Part shown: positions 5,504-9,183 of the stretch, in pieces
Numbering within the stretch: position 1 is the stretch's first letter
How the letters are laid out: each line of letters opens with the position of its first letter
Assembly (NCBI GenBank): GCA_937874195.1
Contig: CALNBM010000079.1
Coordinates: forward strand, 1 to 9,183
Source: an uncultured Clostridia bacterium
Lineage (GTDB): Bacteria; Bacillota; Clostridia; Christensenellales; UBA1242
Reading direction: 5' to 3'
DNA length: 9,183 bases
The notes under the pieces: model-generated
The model's input: only the letters and a program-made list of their open reading frames with translations
Database searches by the model: none
What the model was told of the DNA's origin: nothing
Position numbers and translations under genes: made by a program

Positions 5504-5878
5504 CTATTTAAGTTCAATAACAGCGCCAGCTTCTTTAAGTTTTTCTTCCCAGGATTTTGCTTCTTCTGCTGCAACTTTTTCTTTAACAATATTTGGTGCA
5601 CCATCAACTAATGCTTTTGCTTCGCCTAAGCCTAAGCCAGTTAATTCTTTAACAACTTTGATTACTGCGATTTTGTTTGGTCCGATTTCTTTTAAGTGGA
5701 TGTTAAATTCGCTTTTTTCTTCCTTTACTTCTGCTGGTCCTGCTGCTGCGGCACCGGCAACTGCTAATTGAGCTGCTGCACTAACTCCAAACTTTTCTTC
5801 TAGCATTTTAACTAAATCGTTAATTTCTAGTACTGTTAATTTTTCGATTTCATCAATAAATTTTTTTAAATCTGCCAT
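5504..5878 (-). CDS. rplL: Ribosomal protein bL12 (L7/L12)
   Basis: This is the 124-residue stalk protein that, as dimers bound to L10, recruits translation GTPases such as EF-Tu, EF-G and IF2 to the large ribosomal subunit. Residues 1-33 are the dimerisation domain (LKKFIDEIEKLTVLEINDLV), followed by an Ala/Gly-rich hinge around residues 34-52 (AAAQLAVAGAAAAGPAEV). The globular C-terminal domain carries the conserved GPNKIAVIKVVKELTGLGLG and EAKALVDGAPN, which form the factor-binding surface, and ends GAVIELK. Length is standard. AGGAG at about 5887-5891 with a suitable gap sets the ATG at 5878. It follows rplJ by 16 nt and is closed by its own terminator, so it is the last gene of its operon; rpoB does not follow. 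Nothing looks damaged. Confidence 0.98.
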   Translation of the reverse strand: MADLKKFIDEIEKLTVLEINDLVKMLEEKFGVSAAAQLAVAGAAAAGPAEVKEEKSEFNIHLKEIGPNKIAVIKVVKELTGLGLGEAKALVDGAPNIVKEKVAAEEAKSWEEKLKEAGAVIELK

Positions 5879-5894
5879 TTTTATTATCTCCTTT

Positions 5895-6389
5895 TTAATT
5901 TTTATTTTTTTCAGCGATTGCGTTTAGTCCACGCACCAATGCGCTCATAGGTTCTTTTAACAAACCGAGTAGCATAGCGATAAGAACTGGTTTAGCTGGA
6001 ATATTAGCTAGTGATTCAACTTGCGATTTGTCAAAAATCTGGCCGTTAATAACACCGAACTTTATATCCAATTTTTGTAGTTCTTTGATTGTTTCTGCAA
6101 AAATTCTTGCAGGAGCAACTTCATCAATTGTGGAAAAAGCAACAGCGGTTGACCCTTCCAATAGTGTTGGGTCGTAGTTAGTGATGCCTGCTCCGTCTAA
6201 TGCACGAGATATAAGGCGATTTTTGTAAACTTTATAGGTAACATTTTCGTTTTTAAATTTTTTACGAAGTTCAGTGTCTTGAGCAACATTAATACCTTTA
6301 TAGTCCACAAATACAATACTCTTTGCATTTTTAAAGCCTTCTTGCATGTCGGCAACTAACTGTTTTTTAGCTTCTAAATTTGCGCTCAT
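5895..6389 (-). CDS. rplJ: Ribosomal protein uL10
   Basis: This 164-residue protein forms the base of the ribosomal stalk: it binds 23S rRNA with L11 and holds the L7/L12 dimers through its C-terminal helix. Recognisable parts are the N-terminal AKKQLVADMQEGFKNAKS, the strand IVFVDYKGI, the LRKKFKNENVTYKVYKNRL segment typical of the rRNA-binding face, LEGSTAVAF, and near the C-terminus LIAMLLGLLKEPMSALVRGL followed by a short tail AIAEKNKN. Length is close to the usual 165-175. AGGAG just upstream (within 6394-6402) supports the ATG at 6389. It is the first gene of a two-gene operon with rplL 16 nt downstream. Expression is expected to be autoregulated by the L10-L12 complex through the leader at 6491-6575. 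Sure identification. Confidence 0.98.
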   Translation of the reverse strand: MSANLEAKKQLVADMQEGFKNAKSIVFVDYKGINVAQDTELRKKFKNENVTYKVYKNRLISRALDGAGITNYDPTLLEGSTAVAFSTIDEVAPARIFAETIKELQKLDIKFGVINGQIFDKSQVESLANIPAKPVLIAMLLGLLKEPMSALVRGLNAIAEKNKN

Positions 6390-6449
6390 GTTTTCTCCTT
6401 TTCCCTTTTTAAGTTGTTATTATATTTAAATAAACGCTAACAACTACTT

Positions 6450-6490
6450 TATAAATAAAAATTCCTTAACGCCAAATAAGCATTAAGGAA
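6450..6490 (-). terminator. Attenuator-type terminator in the rplJ leader
   Basis: On the minus strand TTCCTTAATGC (6490-6480) pairs with GCGTTAAGGAA (6472-6462), 11 bp including one G-U pair, around the 7-nt loop TTATTTG, followed by TTTTTATTTAT. It lies between the L10-binding leader and rplJ, inside the transcript. That position suggests a premature stop controlled by whether the leader is occupied; the regulatory link is inference from the known Bacillota arrangement. Confidence 0.85.
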
Positions 6491-6575
6491 AAATCTCTCC
6501 TGTATAACACTTACCTCGGCAAGCCCGCTTTAATTGGATTATGTGAAAATTCACACTTGCTGTCTTTGGCAAAAT
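6491..6575 (-). promoter_or_regulatory. L10 ribosomal-protein leader (autoregulatory RNA)
   Basis: The minus-strand transcript contains CCAAAGACAGCAAGTGTGAA (6569-6550) and then GGGCTTGCCGAGGTAAGTG (6526-6508). These are the two conserved strands of the L10 leader: AAAGAC followed by GCAAG, which pairs with CTTGC, then the CCGAGGT element. In this family the L10-L12 complex binds the kink-turn-like structure and lowers expression of rplJ-rplL. Here it sits just downstream of a promoter and just upstream of an intrinsic terminator, so control by attenuation is likely. Confidence 0.88.
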
Positions 6576-6598
6576 AAAAATTTAAATTTACAATTAGT

Positions 6599-6627
6599 AT
6601 ATTACATTATTATATCCAAATTGTCAA
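6599..6627 (-). promoter_or_regulatory. Promoter of the rplJ-rplL operon
   Basis: On the minus strand TTGACA (6627-6622) and TAATAT (6604-6599) are 17 bp apart. A TATAAT also lies inside the spacer but too close to the -35 to serve it. Transcription would start near 6592, immediately before the L10 leader, which gives a leader of about 200 nt before rplJ. Confidence 0.8.
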
Positions 6628-6682
6628 CAGTTTTACTTAAAAACTTTACAAATATAGTTTGAGTATATTTTCTTGGCTTTTG

Positions 6683-6737
6683 CACTTTTACTATTTGTTG
6701 TAATACATTATTGTTATTGACTTTCAAGGTAAAAGTG
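6683..6737. repeat. 9-bp inverted repeat with a 37-bp spacer
   Basis: CACTTTTAC (6683-6691) and GTAAAAGTG (6729-6737) are exact inverted copies between the dehydrogenase stop codon and the rplJ promoter. There is no T-run after either arm on the proper side, so it is not a standard terminator. No intrinsic terminator is apparent after the dehydrogenase gene. Confidence 0.45.
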
Positions 6738-6784
6738 TTTTATGGATAGTTTACATTTAGTGTATGTTTAATAATATTTAATAT

Positions 6785-7570
6785 TTAATCTTGTTGAGTG
6801 TATTTATCAATCGCTTTTAATAAAATTGAAAGTGGGAAAATTTTTGAAAGAAAATATAAAAATTTGTATTTTTTGCCTATTATATACATAGGTTTAGTTT
6901 TCTTTTTGTTTGCAATATCAAAAATAGCATTTGATACTATATCCGCATCCATGCGTTTATTTTCTTTGCTGTCTAATTTTGCGGTAACTTTTTTTATTGC
7001 ATCGCCATATCTTTCGTTAGTTTTAAAATCTTTCACTCTGTTTTTAGTGAAATTTGTTTTAACATCCCCCGGACATACAGCGCAGATATCAATTCCAATT
7101 TTATTTAGTTCACCCCGTTGTGCAAAGGTTAATGAGTTTACAGCGGCTTTGCTCGCAGCATAAAAAGAACGATATGGTAAAGGGAAATATACCATTGCAC
7201 TGCTTATATTTATAATTCTTCCGCCACTTTTCATAAGTGGAAGGGCATATTTTGTGGTTAACCATAATCCAAAAAAGTTTACATCAAAAAGTTGTTTAGC
7301 TTCATTTGTTTCAATAAGTTCTGTTATCCCACTTAACCCGTATCCTGCATTGTTGATTAAAATATCAATGCTTCCAAAACGCTTTAAAATATCTGCAAAA
7401 ACTCCTATTAAATCGCTTTCTTTGGAAACATCGCATGCATAGTGCATTGGATTTTCCACATTGATATTTCTAGCTAGCACAATAACTTTATTGCCGGATT
7501 CTTCAAATAATTTAGCAGTTTTTTCGCCTATGCCACTTGTTCCGCCTGTTATTACTATTATTTTATCCAT
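6785..7570 (-). CDS. Short-chain dehydrogenase/reductase (SDR family, classical)
   Basis: The 261-residue product is a complete classical SDR, a soluble NAD(P)-dependent oxidoreductase with a Rossmann fold. The cofactor motif TGGTSGIG is at residues 8-15, the acidic residue contacting adenine is D47 in CDVS, NNAG is at 73-76, the catalytic serine is in ISS (122-124), and the catalytic pair is Y137 and K141 in YAASK; PGDVKT (167-172) follows. All key residues are present, so it should be active. The C-terminus (about 236-252, FLYFLSKIFPLSILL) is unusually hydrophobic and could touch the membrane, as in SDRs acting on lipids. The substrate cannot be told. GGGAG at 7576-7580 supports the ATG at 7570. 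It stands upstream of rplJ in the same direction but with about 160 bp between it and the rplJ promoter, so a joint operon is not indicated. Confidence 0.93.
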   Translation of the reverse strand: MDKIIVITGGTSGIGEKTAKLFEESGNKVIVLARNINVENPMHYACDVSKESDLIGVFADILKRFGSIDILINNAGYGLSGITELIETNEAKQLFDVNFFGLWLTTKYALPLMKSGGRIINISSAMVYFPLPYRSFYAASKAAVNSLTFAQRGELNKIGIDICAVCPGDVKTNFTKNRVKDFKTNERYGDAIKKVTAKLDSKENKRMDADIVSNAIFDIANKKKTKPMYIIGKKYKFLYFLSKIFPLSILLKAIDKYTQQD

Positions 7571-8114
7571 AACTTCTCCCTAGGTGGTGATATAATTGTA
7601 TATGCTTTGTTTTGTCTGCATGCATCTGCGGTCATTTATAATTCATAAATTTCTGCCGAGCCTTGTCTATTCAATTATCTCGCATCCTATTATTTTAACA
7701 CCTTTGAAATTTTATCTATATAGTGTTCGAACACATTTCTATTAAACATAGTCTCTGCGGTTTTCTTTCCGTCATGTTTTGTTTTACATTTATATTTGTT
7801 ATAACATGTTTCTATAAGTTACTATTATCATTTTGTTTTCTGTCAAGATTTGTTAATTTTTATTTTTTAATAATCTTTATAATTTAATTCTAATTTTAAA
7901 ACTTATAAATAAATATAATTTTGCGTGCGATTAGCATAGGTTATTTCATGCCATTATGTATTTTATATTACATGCTTTATTAAATCAAAATTATTGTAAA
8001 TCATTTAAGGTTATTAAAGTTAATATATTAAAGTATAGCTTCATTGTATAATAATAAGCAAAAAAAAGCAAATTAGATTTAGAAATATTCCAATTTGATT
8101 GATAATAAAAATGC
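7571..8114. other. Divergent intergenic region between the dehydrogenase and ftsH, no gene seen
   Basis: A gap of about 670 bp in total separates the two divergent genes. For the dehydrogenase, a minus-strand TTGACA at 7846-7841 has only a weak -10 (TAGTAA, 7824-7819), which would give a 5' leader of about 240 nt. The part from 7850 to 8110 is very AT-rich and shows no coding signal. A 19-codon minus-strand ATG frame inside the leader has no ribosome binding site. Confidence 0.45.
7723..7734. promoter_or_regulatory. Perfect 12-bp palindrome, possible operator
   Basis: GTGTTCGAACAC is its own reverse complement and stands out in an AT-rich region by its GC pairs. It lies about 150 bp upstream of the dehydrogenase start, between that start and the weak TTGACA-type promoter. 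A repressor site is plausible. It resembles but does not match the Gram-positive LexA box closely. No regulator gene is visible in the window. Confidence 0.4.
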
Positions 8115-8144
8115 TTTACTTATTTAGCTTTAGTATGATATAAT
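8115..8144 (+). promoter_or_regulatory. Probable ftsH promoter
   Basis: TATAAT (8139-8144) is a consensus -10, preceded by ATG rather than an extended TG motif. TTTACT (8115-8120) is a fair -35 at 18 bp. Transcription would start near 8151, with a leader of about 90 nt before the TTG start. Confidence 0.6.
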
Positions 8145-8238
8145 TGCTATTAGCGTGGAATATTTATTATATTTTTAAAGTTTTATTGATAATTATAACT
8201 TTTTAGTATATTTCGGGAAAGATTTTTGGAGGTAATTT

Positions 8239-9183
8239 TTGAAGACAAATAAAAAAAAATCGCCACATATAAGGTCGATTACAACTCTAGTTATGCTTAT
8301 ATTGGCGTTTACTTTTATCTTCATGCTTTTTTATAACAAAGGTGATGAAGGGCAATACATTTCCATGTCGGGCAGTGGCACGGCAGAAGTAACCACAGTT
8401 GACAAATTGGTGCAAGAAGCAAAGGTTAAAAATGTTTATATCATAAACGGGATTGGTTATATTTTAGTGCATGGCAGCAAAATCGATGTTAGAGATTTTC
8501 CTAAATATGCAGATTATAATTTTTCCTACACTTCATATGCGTCACTCGCTGAGATTTTTAAAGATGACAACGGCAGAACAATGTTGGGTATTGAATCTTA
8601 TGTGGAAGCAAATAAAACGCAAAGTTTTTTTGCAATAATTTTACCATATCTTCCAATAGTAATAATGCTAGTGCTGTTATTTATGTTATTTAAAACACTT
8701 TCGGGCAAAGGGTCAGGAAATCCTTTTGTTAAAAGCAAAGCAAGAGCAGTGGAAAAAAGCAATGTTAAGTTTGATGATGTTGCGGGTGCGGATGAAGAAA
8801 AGGAAGAAACAAGAGAACTTGTGGAGTTTTTAAAAAATCCTATTAAGTTTAAAGAAATGGGAGCGCGAATTCCTAAAGGAGCGCTTCTTGTTGGTCCACC
8901 GGGAACGGGTAAAACATTACTTGCCAGAGCGGTTGCAGGCGAAAGCAATGTTCCATTTTTTAGTATTAGCGGATCAGATTTTGTGGAATTATATGTAGGC
9001 GTGGGAGCAAGCCGTGTGCGTGATTTATTTGAAACTGCAAAACATAATTCACCATGCATTATATTTATTGATGAAATAGACGCAGTGGGTAGGCAACGCG
9101 GTGCAGGTCTTGGTGGCGGAAATGATGAAAGAGAACAAACGCTTAATCAACTGCTTGTTGAAATGGATGGCTTTGAAAGTAAT
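8239..9183 (+). CDS. ftsH: ATP-dependent zinc metalloprotease FtsH, N-terminal half (cut by the window edge)
   Basis: The first 315 residues of FtsH, the membrane-anchored AAA+ hexameric protease that degrades membrane and short-lived regulatory proteins. The start is TTG at 8239: GGAGG (8228-8232) lies 6 nt before it, and the first in-frame ATG would remove most of the first membrane helix. Residues 13-32 are membrane helix 1, about 33-128 the extracytoplasmic domain, 129-151 membrane helix 2, then the linker and VKFDDVAGADE, which opens the AAA domain. Walker A GPPGTGKT is at 219-226 and Walker B IIFIDEID at 274-281. The pore loop reads YVG (252-254) where many FtsH proteins have FVG. GRQRGAG and NDEREQTLNQLLVEMDGF follow. 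The second region of homology and the zinc protease HEXGH site lie beyond the edge (whole proteins are usually 600-650 residues). Identification is certain; the frame is open to the last base. Confidence 0.97.
   Translation, partial: MKTNKKKSPHIRSITTLVMLILAFTFIFMLFYNKGDEGQYISMSGSGTAEVTTVDKLVQEAKVKNVYIINGIGYILVHGSKIDVRDFPKYADYNFSYTSYASLAEIFKDDNGRTMLGIESYVEANKTQSFFAIILPYLPIVIMLVLLFMLFKTLSGKGSGNPFVKSKARAVEKSNVKFDDVAGADEEKEETRELVEFLKNPIKFKEMGARIPKGALLVGPPGTGKTLLARAVAGESNVPFFSISGSDFVELYVGVGASRVRDLFETAKHNSPCIIFIDEIDAVGRQRGAGLGGGNDEREQTLNQLLVEMDGFESN

Noticed and set aside
5389..5607. 72-codon minus-strand frame overlapping the end of rplL
   Set aside because: It is out of frame with rplL, runs across the rplL terminator and lipoprotein promoter region, and has no ribosome binding site.
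6683..6737. Terminator of the dehydrogenase gene
   Set aside because: The arms are 37 bp apart and no T-run follows on the minus strand.
6798..7442. Plus-strand open frames of 121 and 62 codons
   Set aside because: Both are antisense to the dehydrogenase, which carries every catalytic motif of its family.
8598..9059. 153-codon open frame on the minus strand
   Set aside because: It is antisense to ftsH, whose AAA motifs are unmistakable in the plus frame.

Overview
The window suggests a low-GC bacterium of the Bacillota (Clostridia-like) type. From about position 900 onward the sequence is AT-rich, has strong Shine-Dalgarno sites, consensus sigma-A style promoters, intrinsic terminators, a bacterial 5S rRNA and unmistakable rplJ, rplL and ftsH. 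No closer taxonomic assignment can be made from what is visible.

Layout. Positions 1-682 hold two divergent, non-bacterial-looking reading frames 15 bp apart: an incomplete minus-strand protein resembling the N-terminal region of Polinton/adintovirus-type minor capsid (penton) proteins, and a broken plus-strand protein with a Walker A motif like that of a viral A32-type packaging ATPase. Positions 832-1095 are an orphan 5S rRNA gene with its own consensus promoter and terminator. Positions 1488-2072 encode a CYTH-like protein with a degenerate signature motif. Positions 2200-3390 contain an unusual region: a small GC-richer patch, then two copies of one promoter/terminator cassette. The first copy has lost its gene; the second drives a two-helix membrane protein with a glycine zipper.

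On the minus strand, 3828-5315 is a beta-propeller-like lipoprotein with its own promoter. Next come rplL and rplJ (5504-6389), preceded by an L10 leader, an attenuator-type terminator and a near-consensus promoter, and closed by a terminator, so they are cut off from rpoBC. Upstream of these lies a short-chain dehydrogenase (6785-7570). On the plus strand the window ends in the first half of ftsH (8239-9183), which uses a TTG start.

The genes do not form one pathway. rplJ and rplL form a classic autoregulated stalk-protein operon; the other bacterial genes look singly transcribed. The most striking thing is the virus-like fragment at the left edge next to a bacterial 5S gene. It is either a decayed integration or an assembly chimera, and the sequence alone cannot decide which.
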